Source: Blautia sp. SC05B48 (GTDB taxonomy: Bacteria; Bacillota; Clostridia; Lachnospirales; Lachnospiraceae). From it: a DNA stretch of 64,000 bases. The stretch's first letter is position 1; every line of letters begins with the position of its first letter. Shown piece by piece: positions 18,320-26,806 of this stretch. The notes beneath the pieces are model-generated. The model saw only the letters and a program-made list of their open reading frames with translations, did no database searches and was not told the origin of the DNA. The stretch lies in contig NZ_CP040518.1 in NCBI RefSeq assembly GCF_005848555.1, forward strand, positions 3,612,501 through 3,676,500, in the 5' to 3' direction. The translations under genes were made by a program, and so were the position numbers.

Positions 18320-18336
18320 TGTAACATTTTTGTAAT
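18320..18336 (+). promoter_or_regulatory. WalR-type binding site at the hydrolase promoter
   Basis: TGTAAC-ATTTT-TGTAAT fits the WalR consensus TGTWAH-N5-TGTWAH exactly. It lies just downstream of the predicted transcription start of the minus-strand hydrolase gene, a position that in Bacillus usually goes with repression. It reads on the plus strand relative to the gene. Confidence 0.6.
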
Positions 18337-18346
18337 GTATGGGAAA

Positions 18347-18375
18347 ATTATATTTAATAATATTGAATATGTCAA
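18347..18375 (-). promoter_or_regulatory. Consensus sigma-A promoter of the SleB-type hydrolase
   Basis: TTGACA (18370-18375), 17 bases, TATAAT (18347-18352) on the minus strand; both hexamers are perfect. The predicted start is near 18340. Confidence 0.85.
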
Positions 18376-18417
18376 GCTTTTTCCCGTATTTAACGCTTCA
18401 ACGGCGGTATTTGTGTT

Positions 18418-18481
18418 TTATCCACACCTTATCCACATGTATTCCACATAAAATCCACATAAAATCGCAGAGTTATCCACA
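18418..18481 (+). repeat. DnaA-box array with 11-bp phasing
   Basis: Perfect TTATCCACA boxes begin at 18418, 18429 and 18473. TATTCCACA begins at 18440 and AAATCCACA at 18451; a weak match (AAATCGCAG) begins at 18462. All six sit in one orientation at exact 11-base steps, so they face the same side of the helix. The array lies between the small RNA terminator and the hydrolase promoter, about 45 bases beyond its -35. Confidence 0.75.
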
Positions 18482-18503
18482 CTCATGCCCTATTTCATTT
18501 CAG

Positions 18504-18624
18504 AAAAAAAAAGGCAGATAGCGTCTCCATCTCCGTCCAATGTTGTACACCCACTTTCCGGAAATCGTACTTCTATCTGCCTGTTTATCCTTTTTCAGAA
18601 CAGTTTTTTCCTCTGTTATTTACA
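18504..18624 (-). ncRNA. Candidate small RNA, about 120 nt
   Basis: A strong promoter at 18631-18659 leads into a sequence with a small hairpin (AACAG...CTGTT). A larger stem, GGCAGATAG pairing with CTATCTGCC around about 50 bases, is followed by nine T residues. The loop holds a self-complementary TTTCCGGAAA. There is no credible reading frame. It stands between the DUF2142 gene and the DnaA-box array. Confidence 0.6.
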
Positions 18625-18630
18625 GATTTG

Positions 18631-18659
18631 ATTATAATATTTTGTTTTCAGTCAGTCAA
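18631..18659 (-). promoter_or_regulatory. Sigma-A promoter of the 120-nt small RNA
   Basis: TTGACT (18654-18659), 17 bases, TATAAT (18631-18636) on the minus strand, starting about 30 bases after the stop of the upstream membrane-protein gene. Confidence 0.75.
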
Positions 18660-18687
18660 GGATTTTTGCTCGACCAGATCCGACACC

Positions 18688-20634
18688 TTATGCAAAACGG
18701 CACAGGGCCTGCACGAAAAGTGTCACATAAACACACAGATCGATACTCCAGGCTCCCAGAAACAGTCCCCATGGTATTTCCCCGGCTCCTTCGGCAAACC
18801 GTTTGGGCTTCAGCGCAAGGATCAGCGGAAAAAGAAGCGGCAGAAAATACCGTCCCTGCACGCCCAGGATCTTATCGTATCCATAGGCTGTCCACTGTCC
18901 ATATAACGTTACAAAGATCAGCGCAAATACCAGAAGACTGACTCCGCCCAGAATGCTCTTTACCGGAAGATCCAGACGGATTCCCGACATATCATCATTC
19001 CCGGAAACCTGAAGGACCAGGATCAAAAGATATCCCATTGCCAACAGGGCACAGACAGGAATGTTCAGCCATCCAAGATTACTTCCTATCATTTCTGTAA
19101 GATAGGTCACACCAAAATTATCCAGGCTCCGCACAAAAGTCAGGACAAAGGCAGCCGGATCCTTCAGGATCCCCATAAGCTGTGCAGCTGTATCCACACC
19201 TGGCTGTGACTCACAGAGATATCGGGACGCAATGGCCAGCCAGCCGAAACTTAAGATCAGGATCACAGCTCCTGCACAGGCCACATGAAACCAGTAATTT
19301 TTTCTGCTTTTAAACCGTTCTTTCGGGATCAGGAACAGGAGCAGGCAAAACGGCATGTAAACCACTTTGCAAAGACACAGGAATCCGGTCAGCACGTACA
19401 TCCATATCAGCTGTCTTCTACTCATCACTTCTTTTTGTTTATATCGCATAGCCAGTACAAAGGCAGCCAGAGCAACCGTCAAAGCCAGGGCCAGGGCATC
19501 TGCTGACATGGAATTTGCTGACTGGATATTCACAGGTACCAGCCCCAGAAGTACGAGGAAATTTTTCCCAACAGGCGTCAGACGAATGGCAAAGAAAAAG
19601 AGCAGTCCAAACATAAGCATATTGGCGATCCTTCCCGCATAGGCAAGAACCATCGGCCGGTCCGTAAACAGATCTGCAATGCGGATCCCTACTGCCTGGG
19701 GAAGATACGAAGTAGGTGCATACAAGGCTGTATTTCCAAATCCGTAAAACTGTGTTTTTTCCCGGTCGATACGCTGATCTGCATTCTCTCCGATATCCCA
19801 TAATGATACATGATCCTTGGCGGAAAATTCCGGAACCAGACCACTGTTAAACGTCCTTCCATATGAGAATAAGTCGTTTCCTCCGTTGCCCTCCGACGTC
19901 AGATATCCTCTGGAAACCTCATAACTTCTCAGATAATGGCTGTACTCATCCGGCGAATTAAAGGCCGGAACCGCCGCCAGCGTACAGATACTCATAAAAA
20001 TATAAACAACGGCAAACACCACTTCTGCCCGGAGCTGTCTGCGTTTCAGAAATGCAAAGATCACCAGCATCACAGCTGCCGCCGCTCCAATCACCAGAAA
20101 CACCAGTGATTTTGGAAATGGCCTGGAAATGATCCGATAGGCAAGTGTCTGTGTATCATCCTTCTGGCTCACCAACCCTGCAGCCACTCCGGTATCCCCT
20201 TTTGCGCCATCTAAAACGATCCGGAATTTCTGCCCCTTACATTCCGTAAGCTTCTGGTCAAGCCGGAAGTACGTGGTATCCCCCGACGATATGGTCAGTC
20301 TGCTGGCCTGCCAGCTCTGGATCTCCCTTTCATTCTGATACAGCGTTATCTGAAACGTTCCAGCAACCGATGCACTCTCTGTAGAAAGAAAAAGCTCCAC
20401 ACCGGACAGACGGTTCGTTTTGCAGGTAAACTCCTCTTCAAAGCTTCCTCCCGCACCGATCATAGACCAGGTATCCGGTCTTGCCTGCTGCTTTACATTT
20501 CCGAGGATCTCCGAATCACTAAGCAGATATGCGGAAAAGATCAGGATCATTCCCCATATCAGCAGATATTTCAGAGCGTTTTTCAGCTCTGCAGACAGGC
20601 TGTATGAGCTCCTGTTTTTTTTCTTATTTTTCAT
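18688..20634 (-). CDS. DUF2142 family polytopic membrane protein, 648 aa
   Basis: An N-terminal membrane helix (about 20-40) is followed by an extracellular beta-rich part (about 45-155) and then roughly ten membrane segments. The DUF2142 landmark FNSPDEYSHYLRSYE is in the first loop after the second helix; in related GT-C proteins such acidic loops are catalytic. Inferred: a lipid-linked-sugar glycosyltransferase or related envelope enzyme; donor unknown. I chose the ATG at 20634 because AAGAGGGA lies 6 bases upstream; a GTG 39 bases earlier is in frame but lacks a ribosome binding site. An extended -10 (TGCTATAAT) lies about 45 bases upstream. Transcription would end near the small RNA. Confidence 0.82.
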   Translation of the reverse strand: MKNKKKNRSSYSLSAELKNALKYLLIWGMILIFSAYLLSDSEILGNVKQQARPDTWSMIGAGGSFEEEFTCKTNRLSGVELFLSTESASVAGTFQITLYQNEREIQSWQASRLTISSGDTTYFRLDQKLTECKGQKFRIVLDGAKGDTGVAAGLVSQKDDTQTLAYRIISRPFPKSLVFLVIGAAAAVMLVIFAFLKRRQLRAEVVFAVVYIFMSICTLAAVPAFNSPDEYSHYLRSYEVSRGYLTSEGNGGNDLFSYGRTFNSGLVPEFSAKDHVSLWDIGENADQRIDREKTQFYGFGNTALYAPTSYLPQAVGIRIADLFTDRPMVLAYAGRIANMLMFGLLFFFAIRLTPVGKNFLVLLGLVPVNIQSANSMSADALALALTVALAAFVLAMRYKQKEVMSRRQLIWMYVLTGFLCLCKVVYMPFCLLLFLIPKERFKSRKNYWFHVACAGAVILILSFGWLAIASRYLCESQPGVDTAAQLMGILKDPAAFVLTFVRSLDNFGVTYLTEMIGSNLGWLNIPVCALLAMGYLLILVLQVSGNDDMSGIRLDLPVKSILGGVSLLVFALIFVTLYGQWTAYGYDKILGVQGRYFLPLLFPLILALKPKRFAEGAGEIPWGLFLGAWSIDLCVYVTLFVQALCRFA

Positions 20635-20693
20635 AATATCCCTCTTACTCACTGTTATTTTCACATTCCGCACTATTATAGCATCTGCACGGC

Positions 20694-20724
20694 AAAAAAA
20701 GAAGCTGCGTTTTATGGCAGCTTC
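20694..20724 (-). terminator. leuA terminator
   Basis: GAAGCTGC (20701-20708) pairs with GCAGCTTC (20717-20724), followed on the minus strand by seven T residues. Confidence 0.88.
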
Positions 20725-20757
20725 TCATTTTTTGTAAACCTATCCGGAACCGGATGC

Positions 20758-22413
20758 TTATCGATTGTTGATCGCAGTTACCAGTGCATCAATAGAGGCA
20801 CGGATGATATCCTGATCAACACCCGCTCCCCAGGCAAGCGTTCCATCCGGTTTGCGGATTCCCACATAAGCGATAGCCTGGGAGGAAGAACTCTGCTCCA
20901 GAGCATGCTCCTGATAAGTCTCCAGTGTGTATTTCAGTTCGTAAGCTTTCTTCAGTGCATTGCTTACCGCATCCAGACGACCATTTCCGGAAGCCTCTGT
21001 AACGATGGTTTTTCCACGGAATGTAGAAGTAACCCGTGTTACGATGCCGTCTTCCTTCTGCTGGAAATGAACCTCATTGATGCTGTATGGTTCAACCACA
21101 TTTTCGAAGGTAGATTTGAACAGACTGAAGATCTCGTCCGGATGAAGCTCTTTGTGCTTGTGATCGGACACTGCTTTGGCCGCATAGCCCATAGCCTCGC
21201 GCATTTTCGGAGGAAGGTTCAGGCCAAACTTTGTCTCCAGTATATAGCCTACACCGCCCTTTCCGGACTGGCTGTTGATACGGATAACATCTGCGTCGTA
21301 GTTTCTTCCCACATCTGTCGGATCGATCGGCAGATACGGAACAGTCCAGTGCTCCAGATCTCCGTTCTCTCTCCAGTGCATACCCTTTGCGATGGCATCC
21401 TGATGAGATCCGGAAAATGCAGCAAATACAAGAGCTCCACTGTACGGACTTCTTTCATAGATCTGCATTCCAGTACATTTCTCATAAACCTCACAAATAT
21501 GCGGCATATCAGAAAAATCAATCTTCGGGTCCACACCCTGGGAATACATATTCATACCAAGCGTTACAATATCCACATTACCGGTACGCTCACCATTTCC
21601 GAACAAAGTTCCCTCAATTCGGTCAGCACCTGCAAGAAGACCCATCTCGGAGTCTGCAACGCCACATCCACGATCATTGTGCGGATGAAGAGAAACGATC
21701 ACGTTTTCACGGTATTTCAGATTATCACACATGTATTCCACCTGACTTGCATACACATGCGGCATAGAATGCTCAACCGTAACAGGCAGGTTGATGATCG
21801 CTTTGTTATCTGCAGTGGGCTGCCATACATCCAGAACCGCATTGCACACCTCCAGTGCATACTCCGGCTCTGTTCCCGTAAAGCTCTCCGGGCTGTACTC
21901 AAACTGAAAATTGCCTTCTGTCTCATCAGCCAGTTTTTTCAGAAGTGCAGCGCCATCTACTGCGATCTTCAGGATCTCCTCTTTTGATTTTTTGAATACC
22001 TGCTCTCTCTGCGATACGGATGTGGAATTGTATACATGAACGATCGCTTTTGGGGCGCCTTTAACAGCTTCAAAAGTCTTACGGATGATATGCTCTCTTG
22101 CCTGAGTCAGCACCTGGATCGTTACATCCTTCGGGATCAGATCCTGCTCGATCAGCGTACGGAGAAACTCATACTCTGTCTCAGAAGCAGCCGGAAATCC
22201 AACCTCGATCTCTTTAAAACCAATCTTTACAAGAAGCTTGAAAAATTCCACTTTCTGCTCCAGGCTCATCGGGATCACAAGTGCCTGATTTCCGTCACGA
22301 AGGTCTACAGAGCACCAGATCGGGGCCTTATCCACATATTCTTTCTCCGCCCATTTCATACATTTCACCGGCGGCATGTAATACTGACGTTTGTACTTGG
22401 ATGGTGTCATCAT
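20758..22413 (-). CDS. leuA: 2-isopropylmalate synthase, 551 aa
   Basis: First committed step of leucine synthesis: acetyl-CoA plus 2-oxoisovalerate gives 2-isopropylmalate. The catalytic HMGL-like TIM barrel begins with VDLRDGNQALV and has SLHPHNDRGCGVA, the metal-binding His pair. A C-terminal LeuA dimer/allosteric domain spans about 430-551. The sequence looks like the longer LeuA form seen in Actinobacteria and some Firmicutes. A GTG 15 bases earlier is in frame, but GGAGGA overlaps it and lies 8 bases before the ATG at 22413, so I used that ATG. It is controlled by the leucine T-box upstream and has no other leu genes beside it. Confidence 0.96.
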   Translation of the reverse strand: MMTPSKYKRQYYMPPVKCMKWAEKEYVDKAPIWCSVDLRDGNQALVIPMSLEQKVEFFKLLVKIGFKEIEVGFPAASETEYEFLRTLIEQDLIPKDVTIQVLTQAREHIIRKTFEAVKGAPKAIVHVYNSTSVSQREQVFKKSKEEILKIAVDGAALLKKLADETEGNFQFEYSPESFTGTEPEYALEVCNAVLDVWQPTADNKAIINLPVTVEHSMPHVYASQVEYMCDNLKYRENVIVSLHPHNDRGCGVADSEMGLLAGADRIEGTLFGNGERTGNVDIVTLGMNMYSQGVDPKIDFSDMPHICEVYEKCTGMQIYERSPYSGALVFAAFSGSHQDAIAKGMHWRENGDLEHWTVPYLPIDPTDVGRNYDADVIRINSQSGKGGVGYILETKFGLNLPPKMREAMGYAAKAVSDHKHKELHPDEIFSLFKSTFENVVEPYSINEVHFQQKEDGIVTRVTSTFRGKTIVTEASGNGRLDAVSNALKKAYELKYTLETYQEHALEQSSSSQAIAYVGIRKPDGTLAWGAGVDQDIIRASIDALVTAINNR

Positions 22414-22481
22414 TTTGTTTTCCTCCACTTTCTGTTTCCATTAAAATTTCTCTTTGGTTTCTGTTTTTGATATAAAGACAT

Positions 22482-22795
22482 AAAAAAAATCTTCCGACTC
22501 TGCAGATTCTGCAAGAGACGAAAGACAACTGCTGTCCTACGCGGTACCACTCTTATTTCATGAATAAAAATTCACACACTTGACAGATACTGAATGTATA
22601 TACATCCTTATATCCTCTCCGGATAACGGCGGACACCGTCTGCGTCTACTCTCTTATATAATATATAAAGATTTCAGGCAGATGCTCCGAGGCGAGTTCC
22701 ACAAATCCCTTCCGCTGCTTCTCACCGGCCAGCAGCTCTCTGTGCTCCGTTCTCTTGTGTACTATTCCTCATCTACGCATTTTCTTTTTGAAACT
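22482..22795 (-). promoter_or_regulatory. T-box leader of leuA (tRNA-Leu sensing)
   Basis: The core GTGGTACCGC is at 22541-22550 on the minus strand, followed by a terminator stem (TCTTTCG / CGGAAGA with inner TTGCAG pairing) and eight T (22482-22527). In stem I the triplet CTC at 22694-22696, in the context GAA-CTC-GCC, is a good Leu specifier, in agreement with leuA. Confidence 0.92.
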
Positions 22796-22801
22796 GGTAT
22801 T

Positions 22802-22830
22802 AGGTTAACACGTTATGGAAGATTTGTCAA
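22802..22830 (-). promoter_or_regulatory. Promoter of the leuA T-box transcript
   Basis: TTGACA (22825-22830), 17 bases, TAACCT (22802-22807) on the minus strand, directly before stem I. Confidence 0.65.
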
Positions 22831-22839
22831 TGAAATTTT

Positions 22840-23100
22840 AACGATGCACCGTACGAAACAAGATCATGGTTATATAAAAAACCAGAAAAAGATATCTCTC
22901 ACCGTTCTGTCAATCAACCTGTAGATCATTTTTATATTCCTGGAAATATGAAGGTCATGCGGATATTTGCAATTGAAGCAGGGAACTTACTTGATTCGGG
23001 TGAACTGCAATATTTTTTATTTTTAACAAATTTTTGTTATATTTTACCAGTAAAACATGCTATAGTTCATAGTAAGAAAAAAATTTCGGAGGTATTTTTA
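22840..23100. other. Intergenic region upstream of the GH3 gene
   Basis: An AT-rich stretch between divergent leuA and GH3. A TATAGT at 23061-23066 may be the GH3 -10, without a clear -35. A frame in phase with GH3 is open through most of it, but it has no ribosome binding site. Confidence 0.4.
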
Positions 23101-25371
23101 ATGAAACGTGATCTGAAAAAAATCGTAAGCCAGATGACACTGGAAGAAAAAGCCGGCATGTGCTCAGGTCTTGATTTCTGGCATCTGAAACATGTGGAGC
23201 GCTTAGGAATCCCGGAAGTAATGGTCAGCGACGGCCCTCACGGACTTCGTAAGCAGGATGACAAGGGCGATCATCTTGGAATGAATGACAGCATCAAAGC
23301 CGTCTGCTTCCCGCCGGCTGCTTTAAGTGCCTGCTCCTTTGACCGCAAGCTGATGGAAGAAATGGGCAAAACTATCGGAAAAGAAGCTCAGGCCAACGAT
23401 GTATCCATAGTTCTCGGACCGGCCGTAAACATCAAACGTTCTCCTCTCTGCGGAAGAAACTTCGAATATTATTCCGAGGATCCATATCTTGCAGGTGAGA
23501 TCGCAGCCGCTTTTATAAACGGAATACAGTCCCAACATGTAGGAACCTCTATCAAGCACTTTGCAGCAAACAACCAGGAATATCACCGCATGAGCAACTC
23601 TTCCGAGGCTGATGAGCGTACTTTACGTGAAATCTATTTCCCTGCATTCGAAACTGCAGTAAAAAAAGCTCAGCCATACACCTTCATGTGCTCCTACAAC
23701 CAGATCAACGGCACTTTCGCATCTGAGAATAAATGGCTTCTCACAGATGTTCTCCGCAGCGATTGGGGCTTCAAGGGCTATGTGATGTCTGACTGGGGCG
23801 CAGTCAATGACCGCGTTAAAGGCCTTGAGGCAGGACTTGATCTGGAAATGCCCTCTTCCAATGGAGTCAACGATTCCCTTATCGTACAGGCAGTAAAAGA
23901 CGGTTCCCTCAAGGAAAACATTCTTGACGAGGCTGTTGAACGTATTTTACGCATAATTTTTGAATATACAGACAACCGTGCACCGCAGGATTTCACTATG
24001 GAAAAAGACCATGAAGAAGCACGCCACATTGCGGAAGAATCTATGGTTCTTCTGAAAAACGATATGCAAATTCTCCCTCTGAAAGCATCCGAAAAAGTTG
24101 CTTTCATCGGTGGTTTTGCAAAGAAGCCTCGTTTCCAAGGTGGCGGAAGCTCTCATATCAACTGCTTCAAGATCACAAATGCACTGGATTCCGTTCCTTC
24201 CGATGCACAGGTTACTTATGCGGAAGGTTTTCCTGCAGACAAAGATCTCTACGATGACGCACTTGCAGCTGAAGCGATTAAAACTGCTGCCGCCGCTGAC
24301 AAGGTTGTGATCTTCGCCGGACTTCCGGACAGCTTTGAATCTGAAGGATACGACCGTTCCCACATGAGGCTTCCTAAATGCCAGAACCGTCTCATTGCTG
24401 AGATCCTTAAAGTACAGCCGAATACCGTGATCGTCCTCCACAACGGTTCCCCCGTGGAGATGCCATGGCTCAATGATGTAAAAGGACTTCTGGAAGCATA
24501 CCTCGGCGGTCAGGCAGGCGGTACCGCTGTCGCAAACATCCTTTACGGAAAAGTAAATCCAAGCGGCAAGCTTGCCGAGACAATGCCGCTCAAGCTCTCC
24601 GACAATCCATCTTACCTGAACTTTGGCGGTGGTGAAAAGGTTGAATACCGTGAAGGGGTATTCGTAGGCTATCGCTACTACGATACAAAAGAAATGGATG
24701 TAGCATATCCGTTTGGCTATGGACTCTCCTACACTACCTTTGCCTGCAGCAACCTGAAGATCTCCAATGAAAATCCTACAGACAAAGACACGATCACCAT
24801 TTCGGTTGATGTAACAAATACAGGAAACGTGGCAGGAAAAGAAGTCGTACAGCTCTACGTCAAAGACTGTACCCATTCCGCGATCCGTCCGGAAAAAGAG
24901 CTCAAAGGCTTCGAAAAGGTTTTTCTGAACCCAGGCGAAACCAAAACAGTAACCATGGAACTGGACAAGAGAAGCTTCGCATGGTACAATACAGAACTTC
25001 ATGACTGGTTCGCAGCCAGCGGCGAATATAAGCTCCTTGTCGGTACCTCTTCCAGAGATATCCATCTTGAAAGCAGGATCCATCTGAACAGCAGTCAGGA
25101 GCTTCCGATGCATGTTCATATGAACACTACCCTGGGCGAACTGTTCCGCAACCCGAAAACAAGCGAAACAGCAAAAGAACTGACAGCAAAATATATCTCA
25201 GCCATGAATGGTGGTGAAGAGTCCTCTTCTGAAGCCGCTTCCGAAGCTGTCACCGAAGAAATGACAGAAGCCATGACCGACTCCATGCCATTACGCGCAC
25301 TGGTAAGCTTCGGCGGGTATTCCAGAGAAGAACTTACAAAAATTATTGAAAAATTAAATAAACTGGTATAA
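23101..25371 (+). CDS. Glycoside hydrolase family 3 beta-glycosidase, 756 aa
   Basis: GH3 enzyme with the (alpha/beta)8 domain first, including the KHFAANNQEYHRM substrate-binding region and VMSDWGAV with the nucleophile Asp at residue 231. The alpha/beta sandwich follows (about 320-540), then a fibronectin-like C-terminal domain (VDVTNTGNVAGKEVVQLYV, about 570-640). No signal peptide, so it is cytoplasmic and probably acts on imported beta-gluco- or xylo-oligosaccharides. The tail near residue 700 has a Ser/Glu/Thr-rich insert before a last helix. The start at 23101 has CGGAGG 9 bases before it; the longer frame upstream is rejected. It is one of few plus-strand genes here and has no transporter next to it. 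An IS66 remnant begins 9 bases after the stop. Confidence 0.95.
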   Translation: MKRDLKKIVSQMTLEEKAGMCSGLDFWHLKHVERLGIPEVMVSDGPHGLRKQDDKGDHLGMNDSIKAVCFPPAALSACSFDRKLMEEMGKTIGKEAQANDVSIVLGPAVNIKRSPLCGRNFEYYSEDPYLAGEIAAAFINGIQSQHVGTSIKHFAANNQEYHRMSNSSEADERTLREIYFPAFETAVKKAQPYTFMCSYNQINGTFASENKWLLTDVLRSDWGFKGYVMSDWGAVNDRVKGLEAGLDLEMPSSNGVNDSLIVQAVKDGSLKENILDEAVERILRIIFEYTDNRAPQDFTMEKDHEEARHIAEESMVLLKNDMQILPLKASEKVAFIGGFAKKPRFQGGGSSHINCFKITNALDSVPSDAQVTYAEGFPADKDLYDDALAAEAIKTAAAADKVVIFAGLPDSFESEGYDRSHMRLPKCQNRLIAEILKVQPNTVIVLHNGSPVEMPWLNDVKGLLEAYLGGQAGGTAVANILYGKVNPSGKLAETMPLKLSDNPSYLNFGGGEKVEYREGVFVGYRYYDTKEMDVAYPFGYGLSYTTFACSNLKISNENPTDKDTITISVDVTNTGNVAGKEVVQLYVKDCTHSAIRPEKELKGFEKVFLNPGETKTVTMELDKRSFAWYNTELHDWFAASGEYKLLVGTSSRDIHLESRIHLNSSQELPMHVHMNTTLGELFRNPKTSETAKELTAKYISAMNGGEESSSEAASEAVTEEMTEAMTDSMPLRALVSFGGYSREELTKIIEKLNKLV

Positions 25372-25422
25372 TTTCACATAAGTGCCTCAAACAATGATGT
25401 AGATATCATAACAGAAAAACTG

Positions 25423-25779
25423 TTATATTACACTACGCCATATTTTGAGGCACTTACGCTCTATTTCCAATCCCTGAAGAAGCCATTCTACCTGTTGAAA
25501 AGTGATCTCTTTTACTTCATCTGGTGTCCTGGGCCATTGAAATTTCATATCATCCAGAAGTTTTTTGGTCGCAAGCACAAATCCATTATAATCATATCTC
25601 AGAACTTTTATGGAATCCTTCCGTCTGTTGCAAAAGATGAACACATAGCTGCTATTATACGGATCCAGTTTAAAATTTAGCGTGACCGTTGCAATCAGCC
25701 CTGAAATCTGCTTTCGAAAATCTGTAGATCTACAGGCAAGAAATATACGGGATGCTCCTTCAGCAAACCGCTTCATCAC
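25423..25779 (-). CDS. IS66 TnpB-type accessory protein, 118 aa
   Basis: Matches the IS66 Orf2/TnpB pattern: TDFRKQISGLIATV near the start, FIFCNRRKDSIKVLRYDYNGF in the middle, then KFQWP. Known: in IS66 this small protein is needed for transposition together with TnpA and the DDE transposase TnpC, in a way that is not well understood. TnpC is absent here, so the element cannot move alone. It overlaps the TnpA-like gene by 4 bases. The last residues are coded inside the duplicated end sequence and may not be native. Confidence 0.82.
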   Translation of the reverse strand: MMKRFAEGASRIFLACRSTDFRKQISGLIATVTLNFKLDPYNSSYVFIFCNRRKDSIKVLRYDYNGFVLATKKLLDDMKFQWPRTPDEVKEITFQQVEWLLQGLEIERKCLKIWRSVI

Positions 25780-25982
25780 AATTTTTTCAATGTCTGCAAA
25801 AGTTTCAGAAGTGTACCTGGATTAAAGTTTTCTGGCACATATATTTTCATTCCCTGAGAATAGATCATCAGCCGGTTGTCATTAGATACGATACGGCCTT
25901 GAGGATTATGGGAGTAATTCTGAGATGCAGGCCGCAGGACTTCGCCAAAAGCTGTTGATGATTCCTGACTTGTTCTGGACAT
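25776..25982 (-). CDS. IS66 TnpA-like small protein, 68 aa
   Basis: A short protein ending VPENFNPGTLLKLLQTLKKL, the pattern seen in the small first gene of IS66 elements. It overlaps the TnpB-like gene at ATGA, as in intact IS66. It appears shorter than usual (about 100 residues), without a visible DNA-binding helix-turn-helix, so it may be a reduced form. Confidence 0.55.
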   Translation of the reverse strand: MSRTSQESSTAFGEVLRPASQNYSHNPQGRIVSNDNRLMIYSQGMKIYVPENFNPGTLLKLLQTLKKL

Positions 25983-26067
25983 AAGATTCTCCTCCTTAAT
26001 ATCAAGTTTCTCTCAGTATATCAAGAAGAGATCCATTCGTCACTACGCCATGTTTTGAGTCACTTAC

Positions 26068-26778
26068 AATTCTTTATCTCTACCAGTTCCAGTCGCTTCC
26101 GGCTCACCGTCTTGCTCTCTGGATGCCATGACTGCTCCATAAGCAATGTAAGCAGGGCGGACAACGATTCGTTGATCCGCATATCTCTTATATAATCGGA
26201 AGTTGAAGCCAATGAGTAGAGGTCCGTGAGGATGGTGGTAAAAGGGGCGGAATCATCGGGATGGAACACAGGGCTGCCGCCACGTTCCTTATACTTCTCA
26301 TAGATAGCAGGCAGGGACGGGGCGTAGAAATGGCACCACTGGAGGGACCAGAGGGATGGAGTAGGAGCAACACGGTTGAGAGTACCAGTGCTTTGAAAAG
26401 CAACTGTGTCTTTCTCACAGGCAGTCTCGTTCACACAGGTGGGTGTGCTGATACTGGTGTTGTTCACACTGGTGCTTTTTCCCTCACTGTTATACCCGGT
26501 CGAAAGCTATACGCTTTCCTGCAGTCAATGAACACACAGTCCCCAGCTGACAGCTCATAGGTCGTTCCTTCGTAGGTGAGAGTACCGTTTCCAGACAGGA
26601 CCACAAAACACAGAAACGAGGTCAGGTTCGTTCTGGTCGATGTATGCGGGTGGATGGCCTATAACGATCCGACCTCCTGCAGATGCAGTAATGATGTCCG
26701 GGCAAATGTGGACGGTGTGTACAGAATTCGGGAGGAGGTCACGGACGAGGATTGTGGGTTGAATAATTCTTGGTCCAT
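26068..26778 (-). pseudogene. AraC-family regulator, broken by nonsense, frameshift and IS66
   Basis: A start with GAGGACATAAT before ATG (26778) gives MDQELFNPQ... and then an in-frame TAG at 26659-26661 in a spot where relatives usually read LQ or similar. After it, the same frame continues with typical AraC cupin text (LSAGDCVFIDCRKAYSF). The frame then shifts near 26467 into LWSLQWCHFYAPSLPAIYEK and SRKRLELVEIKN, the linker before the DNA-binding domain. The frame ends at the IS66 tip, so both helix-turn-helix motifs are missing, and no remnant lies on the other side. Known: such regulators often control neighbouring sugar genes; the GH3 gene beyond the IS is a plausible former target. 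Confidence 0.8.
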
Positions 26779-26806
26779 ATTATGTCCTCACCCTCTTTCC
26801 GAATCT

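Larger units (their letters stand above)
25380..26067 (-). mobile_element. IS66-family remnant lacking the main transposase
   Basis: The right end reads inward GTAAGTGACTCAAAACATG (complement of 26049-26067) and the left end reads ATAAGTGCCTCAAACAATG (25380-25398). They are imperfect inverted repeats with the GTAAG-type tip of IS66. Only short TnpA- and TnpB-like genes lie inside. A second copy of the right-end sequence sits at 25433-25459 in direct orientation, which suggests an internal deletion that removed tnpC. No clear target duplication was seen. Confidence 0.7.

Noticed and set aside
18418..18481. The chromosomal origin oriC
   Set aside because: No dnaA, dnaN, rpmH or similar genes are near and surrounding genes are not origin-typical; a DnaA-binding site is supported, a main origin is not.
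23947..25119. A 390-codon open frame antisense to the GH3 gene
   Set aside because: No family pattern and fully inside a clear GH3 enzyme.
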